Part shown: piece after piece, positions 36,354 through 46,027 of the stretch
Numbering within the stretch: the first letter of the stretch is position 1
Layout of the letters: every line of letters starts with the position of its first letter
NCBI RefSeq assembly: GCF_025643595.1
Contig: NZ_CP102826.1
Location: 5,270,001 to 5,334,000 of the forward strand
Direction of reading: 5' to 3'
DNA length: 64,000 nucleotides
From: Saccharopolyspora rosea
Lineage (GTDB): Bacteria > Actinomycetota > Actinomycetes > Mycobacteriales > Pseudonocardiaceae
Made by a program: the position numbers and the translations under genes
Notes under the pieces: generated by a model
The model's database searches: none
The model's input: only the letters and a program-made list of their open reading frames with translations
Told to the model about the DNA's origin: nothing

Positions 36354-36410
36354 ACCGTTCCCCGGGCGCGCGGCCGTGCCGCGGCCCTCCTGCCGCGCCC
36401 GGGGAACGGT
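36354..36410. terminator. 17-bp perfect hairpin between convergent gabT and rlmN
   Basis: Arms 36354-36370 (ACCGTTCCCCGGGCGCG) and 36394-36410 are exact reverse complements with a 23-nt GC-rich loop. Position between convergent stops and stem strength fit a bidirectional terminator. Confidence 0.85.
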
Positions 36411-36432
36411 GCGGTTCCGCGCGGAACCGCAC
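36409..36432. repeat. 24-bp perfect palindrome next to the terminator
   Basis: Core GCGGTTCCGC at 36411-36420 is followed at once by its reverse complement, and the symmetry extends by two bases on each side. It abuts the 17-bp hairpin, 45 nt from the rlmN stop. Confidence 0.65.
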
Positions 36433-36476
36433 TCCCCGTCAGTCGGCCAGGCCGCTCGGGTGCGCGGGGCCGCGCC

Positions 36477-37589
36477 TCACTCCTCGGCGGCGAGCTGACC
36501 GCACGCGGCGGCGATCTCCTGGCCCCGGGTGTCGCGCACCGTGCAGGGCACCCCGGCCTCCTGGACGCGGCGGACGAACTCCCGCTCGACCGGCTTGGGG
36601 CTGGCGTCCCACTTGCTGCCCGGCGTCGGGTTCAGCGGGATGAGGTTGACGTGCGCGAACCGGCCGAGGTGCCGGTGCAGCAGCTTGCCCAGCAGGTCGG
36701 CGCGCCACGGGTGGTCGTTGATGTCGCGGATCAGGGCGTACTCGATGGACACCCGGCGACCCGTCTGGTCGGCGTAGCCGCGCGCCGCCTCCAGCACCTC
36801 GGCCACCTTCCAGCGGTTGTTCACCGGCACCAGGGTGTCGCGCAGTTCGTCGTCCGGGGTGTGCAACGACACCGCCAGCGTGACCTGCAGCCCCTCGGAC
36901 GTCATCCGCCGGATGGCCGGGACCAGCCCGACCGTCGACACGGTCACCGAGCGCTGCGACAACCCCAGCCCCTCGGGCGCCGGGTCGCAGATCCGGTGCA
37001 CCGCGTCCACCACGCGCCGGTAGTTGGCCAGCGGTTCGCCCATGCCCATGAACACGACGTTCGACAGGCGTCCCGCACCGCCCGGGATCTCGCCGTCGCG
37101 CATCATCGCCGCCGCCGACCGCACCTGGTCGACGATCTCGGCGGTCGACAGGTTGCGCTGCAACCCGCCCTGCCCGGTGGCGCAGAACGGGCAGGCCATC
37201 CCGCACCCCGCCTGGCTCGAAATGCACACCGTCGCCCGGTCCGGATAGCGCATCAGCACGCTCTCCAGCAGCGTGCCGTCGTGCGCGCGCCACAGCGTCT
37301 TGCGCGTGGTGCCGTTGTCGGTGTCCAGGTGGCGGACCGACGTGAGCAGCCGGGGCAGCAACTTCTCGCCCAGCATGTCGCGACTGCTCGCGGGCAGGTC
37401 GGTCATCTCCGCCACGTCGGCGTTGAGGCGCGCGAAGTAGTGGTGCGATAGCTGGCGCGCCCGGAACGGCTTCTCCCCGAGTTCGACGACCGCCGCGCGC
37501 CGTTCCTCGGCGGACATGTCGGCCAGGTGCCGCGGGGGCTTGCCGCGGCGCGGGGCATCGAAGACGAGCGGGAGGGAAGTCGCAGACAT
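36477..37589 (-). CDS. rlmN: Dual-specificity rRNA/tRNA adenine-C2 methyltransferase
   Basis: A 370-residue radical SAM enzyme that methylates A2503 of 23S rRNA and A37 of some tRNAs. The 4Fe-4S ligands are Cys129, Cys133 and Cys136 (CGMACPFC); FMGMGEP is the SAM motif; the C-terminal Cys in GVPCTVR is the methyl-transfer residue. The ATG at 37589 gives an N-terminus ([14 protein letters not shown]) matching mycobacterial RlmN; longer starts add non-homologous residues. Usually next to cdsA in actinobacteria; here a block of other genes intervenes. Confidence 0.95.
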   Translation of the reverse strand: MSATSLPLVFDAPRRGKPPRHLADMSAEERRAAVVELGEKPFRARQLSHHYFARLNADVAEMTDLPASSRDMLGEKLLPRLLTSVRHLDTDNGTTRKTLWRAHDGTLLESVLMRYPDRATVCISSQAGCGMACPFCATGQGGLQRNLSTAEIVDQVRSAAAMMRDGEIPGGAGRLSNVVFMGMGEPLANYRRVVDAVHRICDPAPEGLGLSQRSVTVSTVGLVPAIRRMTSEGLQVTLAVSLHTPDDELRDTLVPVNNRWKVAEVLEAARGYADQTGRRVSIEYALIRDINDHPWRADLLGKLLHRHLGRFAHVNLIPLNPTPGSKWDASPKPVEREFVRRVQEAGVPCTVRDTRGQEIAAACGQLAAEE

Positions 37590-37750
37590 AGCGTCGCCCA
37601 GTGTCCCATGCCCGGGTGACCGCCCGGTGCGCGGTCGGTCCCCGAGTGCGGCGTTGCACACCCCCACCCGCCGACGTCCCTGCTCCGCACGGGGGTCGGC
37701 GCGCGCAAACCGCTGCCCGGGCGGATCATCGGCGGCCGTATCGTGAAAGC

Positions 37751-38434
37751 ATGACGAGTATGGCCGAGCGCCCCTCGCCTTCGGTGGAGGACTACCTCCG
37801 GGCGATCTACGGGCTGAGCGAACGCGGCGTGCCCGTCACCAACGCGACGCTGACCCAGCGGCTCGGACTCAGCCCGTCCTCGGTCTCCGGGATGATCAAC
37901 AAGCTCGCCCAGCTGGGCCTGGTCACCCACGTCCGGTACCGCAGCGTCGAACTCACCCCGGAAGGCCGCCGCCTCGCCTACGACGTGCTGCGCCGCCACC
38001 GGCTGATCGAGACGTTCCTGGTGGAGGAACTCGACTACACCTGGGACGAGGTGCACCGGGAGGCCGACGCCCTGGAGCACGCGGTGTCCGACGAACTCGT
38101 CGAGCACATCGCCGCCAAGCTCGGCCACCCCACGCACGACCCGCACGGCGACCCGATCCCCACCTCGGAGGGCGTGGTGGAGAAACCCGCCACCCAGCTG
38201 CTCGACCAGGTCGAACCCGGCACGGTCGGCACCATCGCGCGGGTCTGGGACACCGACTCCGATCTGCTGCGCTACCTCACCGAACACGGCCTGACGCTCG
38301 GTGCGCGCATCGAGGTCGTCGAACGCAAGCCCTTCGGGGGCCCGCTGGTGGTGCGCGTCGGCGGACCGCCCGGCGAGGTCCAGTTCCTCGGCGACGAGAT
38401 CTCGGCGGCCCTGTCAATCAGCGTGCAGTGGTGA
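37751..38434 (+). CDS. DtxR/IdeR-family metal-dependent regulator
   Basis: A 227-residue regulator with the three-part layout of the family: winged helix (about 8-70, [19 protein letters not shown] and [15 protein letters not shown]), metal-binding/dimer domain (about 72-145, with His-Glu-rich [14 protein letters not shown]) and C-terminal SH3-like FeoA domain (150-225). It would repress iron or manganese uptake genes when metal is plentiful. No metal transporter is adjacent. Its 3' end overlaps the antisense small membrane protein gene by 21 bp. Confidence 0.9.
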   Translation: MTSMAERPSPSVEDYLRAIYGLSERGVPVTNATLTQRLGLSPSSVSGMINKLAQLGLVTHVRYRSVELTPEGRRLAYDVLRRHRLIETFLVEELDYTWDEVHREADALEHAVSDELVEHIAAKLGHPTHDPHGDPIPTSEGVVEKPATQLLDQVEPGTVGTIARVWDTDSDLLRYLTEHGLTLGARIEVVERKPFGGPLVVRVGGPPGEVQFLGDEISAALSISVQW

Positions 38435-38959
38435 CCGCGCACCACCCACGGAGGCGCTGCGCGTCCCCGCCACATCGGTCATCCGGCTCCGCTCACCGGA
38501 CGCGCCCTCTGCGGACCGGGCGGTGACATCGCCGGTGGGGATGAACTTCCCCCTGGTTCCGGGGACGGGGTCGGTTCCGGTGTCGTCGCCGTAGATCTGG
38601 TCGGTCACCAAGCGGCCGTGCAGCTCGTCGGTCCGGTGCGCTCCGAGCACCGCGAGCAGCAGGTCGAACCGGCTGTCGGTGAGCGCGACGGCGACGTAGC
38701 AGAACCCGCCGAGCCCGGTGAACACCAGCCCGGCGACCCACCACACCGATGAGCCGTTGACCAGGGACATCACCGCGACCGCCAGCGCCAGCGCGGCGCC
38801 GAACGCCACTGCCCGCGCGATCGACACCTGCCGCAGCATCGACCGGAACGCGGGGTACTGGTGGCACAGGTGCCGCATGACGCGCGCACGTTCCCGCCGG
38901 TCCATCTGGGCGAGTTGGCTCAGGCCCGCGGTCACCGGCGCCGTCGTGCGGTCGGCCAT
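38414..38959 (-). CDS. Small two-helix membrane protein, unknown function
   Basis: A 181-residue protein that I do not recognise. After a charged N-terminus (QMDRRERARVMRHLCHQYP) come two hydrophobic helices (about residues 45-66 and 68-90), then a soluble Gly/Thr/Asp-rich C-terminus. ATG 38959 has CAGGAG 5 nt upstream, supporting a real gene. It overlaps the 3' end of the convergent DtxR gene by 21 bp. Confidence 0.6.
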   Translation of the reverse strand: MADRTTAPVTAGLSQLAQMDRRERARVMRHLCHQYPAFRSMLRQVSIARAVAFGAALALAVAVMSLVNGSSVWWVAGLVFTGLGGFCYVAVALTDSRFDLLLAVLGAHRTDELHGRLVTDQIYGDDTGTDPVPGTRGKFIPTGDVTARSAEGASGERSRMTDVAGTRSASVGGARSPLHAD

Positions 38960-39279
38960 GACTGCTCCTGACAACCCGCGTGCGTGCCGTGACAGGGTCC
39001 TCTCGCGTGCCTGCACACACACTGAGTGACCAAGTCAAGTCGATCACGCGGTCCGCACCGGATCAAGGCGTCATTCGGGGGCGTTCGCGTTGCGGAAAAG
39101 GCACCGAACAGTAACGCCGCCAGGCCGACCCGGGGGAACGGTTCCGCCGACGGTGTCTGCTTCGCGCCCACGCCGGTCACCCACCGCTTCCCCGCGCCGA
39201 CGAGGTTCGGCGAAGGGTGCGGACGCCCCCGGGGAGACCGAGACTGGACGTGCGAAAACCCGCGAGGCGAGGAGGAACG
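38960..39279. other. Divergent promoter region
   Basis: 320 bp between the small membrane protein gene and the glyoxalase-type gene. Open frames here lack ribosome sites. The part near 39020-39060 is relatively AT-rich and is the likeliest place for promoters. No strong repeat seen. Confidence 0.45.
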
Positions 39280-40044
39280 ATGGCCATTCCCGTGGGGGCG
39301 CCGGCGTGGGTGGACCTGGCCACCACGCGCGTCGCGGACGCCCGCGAGTTCTACACCGGGCTGTTCGGCTGGCGGTGGATCCAGCGCCCGGACTACAACA
39401 TCGCGATGAAGGAGTCCAAGCCGGTAGCCGGGCTGCTCCTGCCCGAGGCCGACGTCCCGACCGCGTGGACCCTGTACCTGGAGTGCGGCTCGGCCCGCCG
39501 CGCCGTGGAACGCATCCGCGCCCTCGGCGGCAAGGTCCTCGTCCCGCCCACCGAGACCCCGGCCGACGAGATCTTCCTGGTCGCCGAGGACCCGACCGGT
39601 GCCGCCATCGGCCTGTGGGAGGCGCCGAAGAACGCGGCGTTCGGCCGCGACCACGCGGGCATGTTGTGCTGGGCCGAGTTGCACACCCGGGACGGTTCGG
39701 CCGCCGACCCGTTCTACGCCGAACTGCTCGGCTACCGGCAGGAGCAGATCGGCGAGGTCGGCGAGGGCTTCGACTACACCGTCTGGTACGTCGACGACCT
39801 GCCCACGGTCGGCCGGTTCGAGACCAGCACCGCGCTGCCCGAGGACATGCCCGCCCACTGGCAGCTCTACTTCCAGGTCAACCCGGACCAGGACACCGAC
39901 ACCGCGGTCGGCCGGGTCGTGCAGCTCGGGGGCAGGGTGCTGCGGGAGCCGTCCGACTCGCCGCACGGTCGCATCTCCCTGGTGCAGGACATCCTCGGTG
40001 CCCAGTTCTTCCTGATCGACACCGCCCAGCGCACCGGCGAATGA
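39280..40044 (+). CDS. Two-domain VOC (glyoxalase/dioxygenase fold) protein
   Basis: A 254-residue protein with two vicinal-oxygen-chelate domains: AWVDLATTRVADAREFYTGLFGW (9-31) opens the first, and CWAELHTRDGSAADPFYAELLGY opens the second near 128-150. The layout and length match the mycobacterial CFP32/Rv0577 type. The reaction is unknown; family members include glyoxalases and hydroxylases. GAGGAGGAACG lies before the ATG at 39280. It converges with the methyltransferase gene. Confidence 0.88.
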   Translation: MAIPVGAPAWVDLATTRVADAREFYTGLFGWRWIQRPDYNIAMKESKPVAGLLLPEADVPTAWTLYLECGSARRAVERIRALGGKVLVPPTETPADEIFLVAEDPTGAAIGLWEAPKNAAFGRDHAGMLCWAELHTRDGSAADPFYAELLGYRQEQIGEVGEGFDYTVWYVDDLPTVGRFETSTALPEDMPAHWQLYFQVNPDQDTDTAVGRVVQLGGRVLREPSDSPHGRISLVQDILGAQFFLIDTAQRTGE

Positions 40045-40057
40045 GCCGGCCGGTCCG

Positions 40058-40765
40058 TCACGCGCGCAGCAGCCCGGACGGTTTGCGGCGGACGCGGACC
40101 CGGTAGCCGACCGGGATCGTCAGCCCGGGCACTTCGCGCGCCGCCCGCCGCGCGACCTTCGGGGAGAACTCGATCCCGAGCACCGCTTCGAGGCTGTCCC
40201 GGTCGTCGAACCGCCACACCGTCGCGACCGGGACGCTGTCGAAGCCGTGCCGCTGGAAGAACGCCTCGATCGCGTTCGGGTCGAGCTGCGGCGCGTCCGC
40301 CCGCATCCACTCCCCGTAGGGCGGGCACCCGGTGTCGAGGTCGACGATCGCGAGCGTCCCGCCGGGCCGCAGCACCCGCTCCGCCTCGGCGAGACCGGGC
40401 TCGCAGCCGGGGCCGAAGAAGTAGGCCGTGCGCGCGTGGACCAGGTCCGCGCTGGCATCGGCCAGCGGCAACCGCTGCGCGGGCGCCACCCGCACGTCGA
40501 CGCCGGCGGCACCGGCGACCCGCTCGCGGGCCCGCTCCACCAGCGGCCGGTGCGGTTCGATCCCGATCACGGTGCGCGCGGACGCGGCGAACTCCGCCAG
40601 GTGGAACCCGTCGCCGCAGCCCACGTCGACGACGTCGCGACCGGTCCAGTCGCACCGCTGCCGCAGCTCCCGCCACAGCGCACCGGTGCTGTCCTGCGCC
40701 CGGTTCTCCCGCTCGTAGACCTCCGGCCAGTGCCAGATGTTCGGGCTCGGCGTGACCGCGTTCAT
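40058..40765 (-). CDS. Class I SAM-dependent methyltransferase
   Basis: A 235-residue methyltransferase. Motif I is DVGCGDGFHL (about 47-56), the acidic post-I residue is in GIEPH, and VLRPGGTLAIVDLD forms motif III. The fold is of the UbiE/Methyltransferase_11 type; substrate unknown. ATG overlaps the cdsA stop by one base (TGATG), so it is translated with cdsA and could act in lipid or envelope metabolism, but that is only context. Confidence 0.85.
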   Translation of the reverse strand: MNAVTPSPNIWHWPEVYERENRAQDSTGALWRELRQRCDWTGRDVVDVGCGDGFHLAEFAASARTVIGIEPHRPLVERARERVAGAAGVDVRVAPAQRLPLADASADLVHARTAYFFGPGCEPGLAEAERVLRPGGTLAIVDLDTGCPPYGEWMRADAPQLDPNAIEAFFQRHGFDSVPVATVWRFDDRDSLEAVLGIEFSPKVARRAAREVPGLTIPVGYRVRVRRKPSGLLRA

Positions 40766-41616
40766 CACGTCGCCGCGGGAAGCAGCCAGAACAGCACCAT
40801 CCAGGCGACGGCCGCGGAGGGCAGCAGCGAGTCCATCCGGTCCATCAGGCCGCCGTGGCCGGGCAGCAGGTTGCCCATGTCCTTGATGCCGAGGTCCCGC
40901 TTGATCAACGACTCCATCAGGTCGCCCACCGTCGCGCTGCACACCAGCGCCGCGCCGAACAGGACGCCCTGCCACCAGTGGCCGTCGAGCAGCAGCGCCA
41001 CCGACAGGGCACCGGCGACCACCCCGGCGGCCATCGAACCGCCGAAGCCCTCCCAGGACTTCTTCGGGCTCACCCGCGGTGCCATCGGATGCCGCCCGAA
41101 CAGCACCCCGGTGGCGTAGCCACCGGTGTCCGAAGCGACCACGCCGATCATGAAGCAGAGCACGCGGAACGCGCCGTCCTCCGGCCGCACGAGCATCGCC
41201 GCGAAGGCGGCGAACAACGGCACGTACGCGGCCGTGAACACCGACGCCGACACGTCCCGCAGATAGCCCTCGACGCCGCCGCGGAAGCGCCAGGCCAGGC
41301 ACGCCAGCACGGTTATCGCGAACGCGATCAGGACACCGCGCAAGCCGAACGGCCAGGACAACCAGACCATCGCCTGCCCGCCGACCAGCACCGGCGGCAG
41401 CGACACCCGGATCCCGGAACCGCGCCGGAGGGCACCCGCGAGCTCGGCGGTGGCCACCGCCACCGCCGCCGCGACGACCCCGATGAACAGGTGCCGCACC
41501 ATCAGCAACGACAGGATGATCGCCGCTCCGAGGACCACCCCGACACCGATGGCGGCACGAAGATCGCGTCCGGCCTTGGGGGAACGCGGAGGCGGGTCCG
41601 GGGCCTCGGCGGACAT
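40765..41616 (-). CDS. cdsA: Phosphatidate cytidylyltransferase
   Basis: A 283-residue inner-membrane enzyme making CDP-diacylglycerol from CTP and phosphatidate. About seven helices, SPKKSWEGFGGS and the C-terminal signature with VGDLMESLIKRD, IKDMG and LLPGHGGLMDRMDS. ATG 41616 is chosen (AAGGTGAG at 6 nt); a GTG at 41652 directly after the frr stop is possible. Third gene of pyrH-frr-cdsA on the minus strand, the standard bacterial order. Confidence 0.95.
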   Translation of the reverse strand: MSAEAPDPPPRSPKAGRDLRAAIGVGVVLGAAIILSLLMVRHLFIGVVAAAVAVATAELAGALRRGSGIRVSLPPVLVGGQAMVWLSWPFGLRGVLIAFAITVLACLAWRFRGGVEGYLRDVSASVFTAAYVPLFAAFAAMLVRPEDGAFRVLCFMIGVVASDTGGYATGVLFGRHPMAPRVSPKKSWEGFGGSMAAGVVAGALSVALLLDGHWWQGVLFGAALVCSATVGDLMESLIKRDLGIKDMGNLLPGHGGLMDRMDSLLPSAAVAWMVLFWLLPAAT

Positions 41617-41652
41617 TCCGGACTCACCTTCGCACTGGCCGGCCGTCACCAC

Positions 41653-42210
41653 TCAGACCTCTAGAAGTTCCGCTTCCTTGTGCTTGACCAGCTCGTCGAT
41701 CTGGGCGACGTAGCGGTGGGTGATGTTCTCCAACTCCTTCTCACCGCGGGTGCCCTCGTCCTCGCCGGCCTCGCCGTCCTTGACGATGCGGTCGATCTCT
41801 TCCTTCACCTTGCGCCGGATGCTGCGCACGGTGATCTTGCCTTCCTCGCCCTTGTGCTTGGCGAGCTTGGCCATCTCCTTGCGCCGCTCCTCGGTCATCT
41901 GCGGCACCACGACCCGGATGAGCTGGCCGTCGTTGCTCGGGTTCACGCCGAGGTCGGAGTCGCGGATCGCGGTCTCCATCGCCTTGAGCTGGCTGGCGTC
42001 GTAGGGCTTGATCACCACCATCCGCGCCTCGGGCACGTTGATGCTGGCCAGCTGGTTCAACGGCGTCGGCGAACCGTAGTAGTCGACGACGATGCCGTTG
42101 AACATCGCGGGGTTCGCGCGGCCGGTGCGAACAGTGGCCAGTTCGTCCTTGGCCACCTCCACCGCCTTCTGCATCTTCTCCTCGCCTTCGAGAAGAGCTT
42201 CGTCGATCAC
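41653..42210 (-). CDS. frr: Ribosome recycling factor
   Basis: A 185-residue tRNA-mimic that splits post-termination ribosomes with EF-G. Matches family length exactly and has [25 protein letters not shown] core (split here by positions 33-53) and the C-terminal DE-rich long helix. GTG start with AAGGAGCAGCC upstream. Between pyrH and cdsA. Confidence 0.97.
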   Translation of the reverse strand: MIDEALLEGEEKMQKAVEVAKDELATVRTGRANPAMFNGIVVDYYGSPTPLNQLASINVPEARMVVIKPYDASQLKAMETAIRDSDLGVNPSNDGQLIRVVVPQMTEERRKEMAKLAKHKGEEGKITVRSIRRKVKEEIDRIVKDGEAGEDEGTRGEKELENITHRYVAQIDELVKHKEAELLEV

Positions 42211-42316
42211 GGCTGCTCCTTAAGTCTGCCGACCGGTGGACATTGCAAGTGTCGCCTGATTCGCGCTGGGCGGGTCGACCGGGACACCCGGCCCCACCTG
42301 CATGATCCCAGCACGC

Positions 42317-43066
42317 TCACGCCGACGGTGGCGCCGGGGTGCTCACCAGCGTGCCGATCTTCTCACCGCCGACCGCCCGGGCGATGTTGCCTTCCTGGAG
42401 GAGATTGAACACCAGGATCGGCATGTGGTTGTCCATGCACAGGCTGAACGCCGTCGCGTCGGCGACCTTGAGGCCGCGCTCCAGCACCTCGCGGTGCGTG
42501 ATGGTCTCGAACAGCCGCGCGTCCGGGGTGGTCTTCGGGTCGGCGGTGTAGACGCCGTCGACGGCCTTGGCCATCAGCACCACCTCGCAGCCGATCTCCA
42601 GCGCCCGCTGGGCCGCGGTGGTGTCGGTGGAGAAGTAGGGCATCCCGGTCCCGGCCCCGAAGATCACGACGCGGCCCTTCTCCATGTGCCGCATCGCCCG
42701 CCGCGGGATGTACGGTTCGGCGACCTGCCCCATGGTGATCGCCGTCATCACCCGCGTGTCGACGCCGTGCTCGCGCTCCAGGAAGTCCTGCAGCGCCAGG
42801 CAGTTCATCACGGTCCCGAGCATCGCCATGTAGTCGCCGCGGGCGCGCTCCATGCCGCGTTGCTGCAGCTCAGCGCCCCGGAAGAAGTTGCCGCCACCGA
42901 TCACGATGGCCACCTCGACCCCATCGGCGACGACCTCGGCGATCTGCCGGGCGACCGTGCCCACCACGTCGGGGTCGATACCGACCCCACCGCCGCCGAA
43001 CATCTCGCCGCCCAGTTTGAGCAGCACCCGCCCGTAGCCGCGTTGCGATGGGCCGTCCTCGGTCAC
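42317..43066 (-). CDS. pyrH: UMP kinase
   Basis: A 249-residue amino-acid-kinase-fold enzyme making UDP from [15 protein letters not shown] opens the fold, [11 protein letters not shown] binds phosphate, and [10 protein letters not shown] lies near the end. Start GTG 43066 is chosen because GGAGGAGGAACCA precedes it; the frame continues upstream but reads as low-complexity. Separated from tsf by a terminator. Confidence 0.96.
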   Translation of the reverse strand: MTEDGPSQRGYGRVLLKLGGEMFGGGGVGIDPDVVGTVARQIAEVVADGVEVAIVIGGGNFFRGAELQQRGMERARGDYMAMLGTVMNCLALQDFLEREHGVDTRVMTAITMGQVAEPYIPRRAMRHMEKGRVVIFGAGTGMPYFSTDTTAAQRALEIGCEVVLMAKAVDGVYTADPKTTPDARLFETITHREVLERGLKVADATAFSLCMDNHMPILVFNLLQEGNIARAVGGEKIGTLVSTPAPPSA

Positions 43067-43183
43067 TGGTTCCTCCTCCAGAGGTTCGCCTAGCTCTAGG
43101 TCCGGTAGCGGACCGGTCACTCCTTCGGGCCCGGTCGCCGCGTCTGCGGTGGTGCGCGACGGCGACACCGCAACCTTGCGAAA

Positions 43184-43213
43184 GCGCCCCGCCTTGCGAC
43201 GAAGGCGGGGCGC
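43184..43213 (-). terminator. Hairpin terminator after tsf
   Basis: GCGCCCCGCCTT (43184-43195) pairs perfectly with AAGGCGGGGCGC (43202-43213) over a 6-nt loop, 83 nt past the tsf stop and before pyrH. Confidence 0.85.
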
Positions 43214-43295
43214 CGAAGTCGTGCGCACCGGCGGGCACCGGCGACACCGTGCGTAACAGCCGCCCGGCGGTCACGCACGCCGAGCGGGTCGGCCG

Positions 43296-44111
43296 TCAGT
43301 GCTGGCCGACCTCGAACCGGGCGAAACCGGTGACGGTGACCCCGGCCTCGTCCAGCAGCGCCTTGACGGTCTTCTTGTTGTCCTGCACGGACGGCTGCTC
43401 AAGCAGCACGTTCTCCTTGAAGTACCCGTTCAGGCGACCTTCGATGATCTTCGGTAGGGCCTGCTCGGGCTTGCCCTCGGCCCGGGCGGTCTCCTCGGCG
43501 ATCCGCCGCTCGTTGGCCACGACGTCCTCGGGGACGTCGTCGCGGCTGAGGAACTGCGGCTTCAGCGCGGCGACCTGCATGGCAGCACCGCGGGCGGCCT
43601 CCTGCGAGTCACCGGTGTACTCGACCAGCACGCCGACGGCGGGCGGCAGGTCCGCGGAGCGGCGGTGCAGGTAGGTGGCGACCTCGCCGTCGAACTTGGC
43701 GACGCGGCGCAGTTCCAGCTTCTCGCCGATCTTGGCGGACAGGTCCTGGATCGCCTCGGCGACGGTCTTGCCGTCCAGCGGAGCGGCCTTGGCCGACTCC
43801 AGGTCGGCGGCACCAGCGGCCTTGACCGCGGCGACGATCTTGTTGGCCAGCTCGACGAACTCCTCGTTCTTGGCGACGAAGTCGGTCTCGCTGTTCAGCT
43901 CGATCAGCACACCGCCGTCAGCGGCGACCAGGCCCTCGGCAGTGGCCCGCTCGGCGCGCTTGCCGACGTCTTTGGCGCCCTTGATCCGCAGGTTCTCGAC
44001 GGCCTTGTCGAAGTCGCCGTCGGCCTCCTCCAGGGCCTTCTTGCAGTCCATCATGCCGGCGCCGGTGGTCTCCCGGAGACGCTTGACGTCGGCCGCACTG
44101 TAGTTCGCCAT
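43296..44111 (-). CDS. tsf: Elongation factor Ts
   Basis: A 271-residue nucleotide-exchange factor for EF-Tu. The UBA-like N-terminus with [16 protein letters not shown] (12-27) and the core KIEGRLN-like [19 protein letters not shown] are diagnostic. Follows rpsB on the minus strand as in most bacteria, with a hairpin between them. Confidence 0.98.
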   Translation of the reverse strand: MANYSAADVKRLRETTGAGMMDCKKALEEADGDFDKAVENLRIKGAKDVGKRAERATAEGLVAADGGVLIELNSETDFVAKNEEFVELANKIVAAVKAAGAADLESAKAAPLDGKTVAEAIQDLSAKIGEKLELRRVAKFDGEVATYLHRRSADLPPAVGVLVEYTGDSQEAARGAAMQVAALKPQFLSRDDVPEDVVANERRIAEETARAEGKPEQALPKIIEGRLNGYFKENVLLEQPSVQDNKKTVKALLDEAGVTVTGFARFEVGQH

Positions 44112-44239
44112 CGTGCGTTGTCCGTCCTTGTCAGTACGAAGCGGAAGGGTCTGTGCGGAGGGGCGTCGGCGCGGATCCGAATGGTCGACGCGCCGTGGGC
44201 ACCCACCTGGGATTCAGTGTGGCAAGGCGGCAGCCCGGT

Positions 44240-44275
44240 CGCGCCCCGTGCCCGACCTCGCGGTCACGGGGCGCG
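44240..44275 (-). terminator. Hairpin between rpsB and tsf (attenuator)
   Basis: CGCGCCCCGTG (44240-44250) pairs perfectly with CACGGGGCGCG (44265-44275), loop 14 nt, starting 7 nt past the rpsB stop. Likely partial terminator that lowers tsf relative to rpsB. Confidence 0.75.
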
Positions 44276-44281
44276 CACGGC

Positions 44282-45112
44282 TCAGGACTGCGCGGACTGC
44301 TCGCCGGAGCCGGAACCGGCCTCGGCGGACTGGCCGGACCCGGCCAGCAGCTCCTGCTCCCACTCGGCCAGCGGCTCGCCACCGGCGGGCTTCTCCTCGC
44401 CCTCGGCGGCACCGTTGGTGCGACCGCTGCGGGCCATCAGGCCCTCGGCCACGCCGTCGGCGACCACGCGGGTCAGCAGCGCGGCGGAGCGGATCGCGTC
44501 GTCGTTGCCCGGGATCGGGTAGTCGACCTCGTCGGGGTCGCAGTTGGTGTCCAGGATCGCCACGACCGGGATGCCCAGCTTGCGGGCCTCGCCGACGGCG
44601 ATGTGCTCCTTCTTGGTGTCCACGATCCACACGGCGCTGGGCACCTTGCTCATGTCGCGGATACCGCCGAGGGTCTTCTCCAGCTTGTCCTTCTCGCGGG
44701 TCAGCATCAGGATTTCCTTCTTGGTGCGACCCTCGAAGCCACCGGTCTGCTCCATGGTCTCAAGTTCCTTGAGACGCTGCAGACGCCGGTGGACGGTCTG
44801 GAAGTTGGTGAGCATGCCACCCAGCCAGCGCTGGTTGACGAACGGCATGCCGACCCGCTGGGCCTGCTCGGCGATGGCTTCCTGCGCCTGCTTCTTGGTG
44901 CCGACGAACAGGATCGTCCCGCCGTGCGCGACCGTCTGCTTGACGAAGTCGTAGGCCCCGTCGATGTAGGACAGGGTCTGCTGCAGGTCGATGATGTAGA
45001 TGCCGTTGCGCTCGGTGAAGATGTAGCGCTTCATCTTCGGGTTCCAGCGGCGGGTCTGGTGCCCGAAGTGCACGCCGCTGTCGAGCAGCTGCTTCATGGT
45101 GACGACGGCCAT
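44282..45112 (-). CDS. rpsB: 30S ribosomal protein S2
   Basis: A 276-residue protein of the small ribosomal subunit. [19 protein letters not shown] (about 9-27), [12 protein letters not shown] and the C-terminal AILDTNCDP with [10 protein letters not shown] are diagnostic. An acidic Glu/Gly/Ser-rich tail of about 50 residues is typical of actinobacterial S2. ATG at 45112. Confidence 0.98.
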   Translation of the reverse strand: MAVVTMKQLLDSGVHFGHQTRRWNPKMKRYIFTERNGIYIIDLQQTLSYIDGAYDFVKQTVAHGGTILFVGTKKQAQEAIAEQAQRVGMPFVNQRWLGGMLTNFQTVHRRLQRLKELETMEQTGGFEGRTKKEILMLTREKDKLEKTLGGIRDMSKVPSAVWIVDTKKEHIAVGEARKLGIPVVAILDTNCDPDEVDYPIPGNDDAIRSAALLTRVVADGVAEGLMARSGRTNGAAEGEEKPAGGEPLAEWEQELLAGSGQSAEAGSGSGEQSAQS

Positions 45113-45505
45113 GGCCTGATTCGCACCTCGTGTGGTCGGGCGCGCCGGGGCGCGCGGTTCGGGTTCACGCGACGGGCCGGGTGACCCGCCGCCCTGGCGC
45201 CCGCCCGAAGCCCCCACCCGGAACCTTCCGGGACCGCGGGGACACCGGCACCACCACCGGGCTGGTCCGGGCAGGGGCCGAGGAGCGGAGTTCGACGGCT
45301 TGTCCCGGTTGTGCGCCGACCTGCTCGGGGTGGCGTGCGGGCACGCGAAGTCGGTCCGTGCGGACACGAAACCGCGCTGACAGTGTACTGGACGCGCAGG
45401 GTGTCCCCGATCGTGGACCACGAGTTGTCCACAAGGGTCCGGTTGATCCACAGATGCGCGGATCGACCCTGTTGCCCGGAGCACACCCCGGCCAGCCTGG
45501 GGATC
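45113..45505. other. Divergent region rpsB / M23 gene
   Basis: 393 bp holding the rpsB leader and promoter and the promoter of the M23 gene. No additional gene. The notable content is the bipartite DnaA-box-like element at 45425-45453. The CTGACA/TACTGG stretch near 45376-45391 could be part of an rpsB promoter, but this is weak. Confidence 0.5.
45425..45453 (+). promoter_or_regulatory. Bipartite DnaA-box-like element, copy 1
   Basis: Starts with TTGTCCACA, a consensus actinobacterial DnaA box, and ends with TTGATCCACAG, box ends 19 bp apart, separated by a CCGG-containing spacer. Matches 25 of 29 bases of the element at 51248-51220, in the same orientation to the downstream gene. It lies 52 bp upstream of the M23 start. 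Confidence 0.65.
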
Positions 45506-46021
45506 ATGCGACTGCTGCTCCCCGCCGTGCTGTGCTGCGCGTTCCTGACCTGGTCAGCGGCCCCCACCGGGCCCGCTGCCCCGACGGCTCCACCACCCGC
45601 ACCCACCACGTCCTTCGGCGCCCCGCTGGCCCCACCCGAGGTGGCCCGCCCGTTCACCCCGCCGGCCTCGGAGTACGGGCCCGGCCACCGCGGAGTCGAC
45701 CTCGCGGCCACCGCGGGCGCCCCGGTGCTGGCCGCCGGCGCGGGCCTGGTGCGCTACGCGGGGCGGATGGTGGACCGCGACGTGGTCTCGATCGAGCACC
45801 CCGGCGGCCTGCGGACCACCTACGAACCGGTCGCCCCGCTGGTGGCGGTCGGCGACCGGGTGGCGCGCGGACAGCCGATCGGCAGCCTCGAACCCGGCCA
45901 CCCCGGGTGCCCGGCCGCTCCGCAACGGGCGTGCCTGCACTGGGGCGCCCGCCGAGACGCGGAGTACCTGGACCCGCTGCGGTTGATCAGCGGCGGCCGG
46001 GTGCGCCTGCTGCCGTGGTGA
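45506..46021 (+). CDS. Secreted M23-type peptidase domain, probably catalytically degenerate
   Basis: A 171-residue secreted protein: signal peptide (1 to about 19), Pro/Ala/Thr-rich linker (20-55), then an M23/LytM-like fold. The first zinc motif is intact (His61, Asp65 in GHRGVDLAA), but the HxH motif that carries the catalytic and the third zinc-binding histidine reads Cys143-Leu-His145 (ACLHWG). So one zinc ligand remains and the catalytic histidine is replaced by cysteine. It may be a non-hydrolytic peptidoglycan binder or regulator. ATG 45506 follows GGGGAT. Homologues beside rpsB in other actinobacteria share this neighbourhood. Confidence 0.85.
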   Translation: MRLLLPAVLCCAFLTWSAAPTGPAAPTAPPPAPTTSFGAPLAPPEVARPFTPPASEYGPGHRGVDLAATAGAPVLAAGAGLVRYAGRMVDRDVVSIEHPGGLRTTYEPVAPLVAVGDRVARGQPIGSLEPGHPGCPAAPQRACLHWGARRDAEYLDPLRLISGGRVRLLPW

Positions 46022-46027
46022 CGGTGG

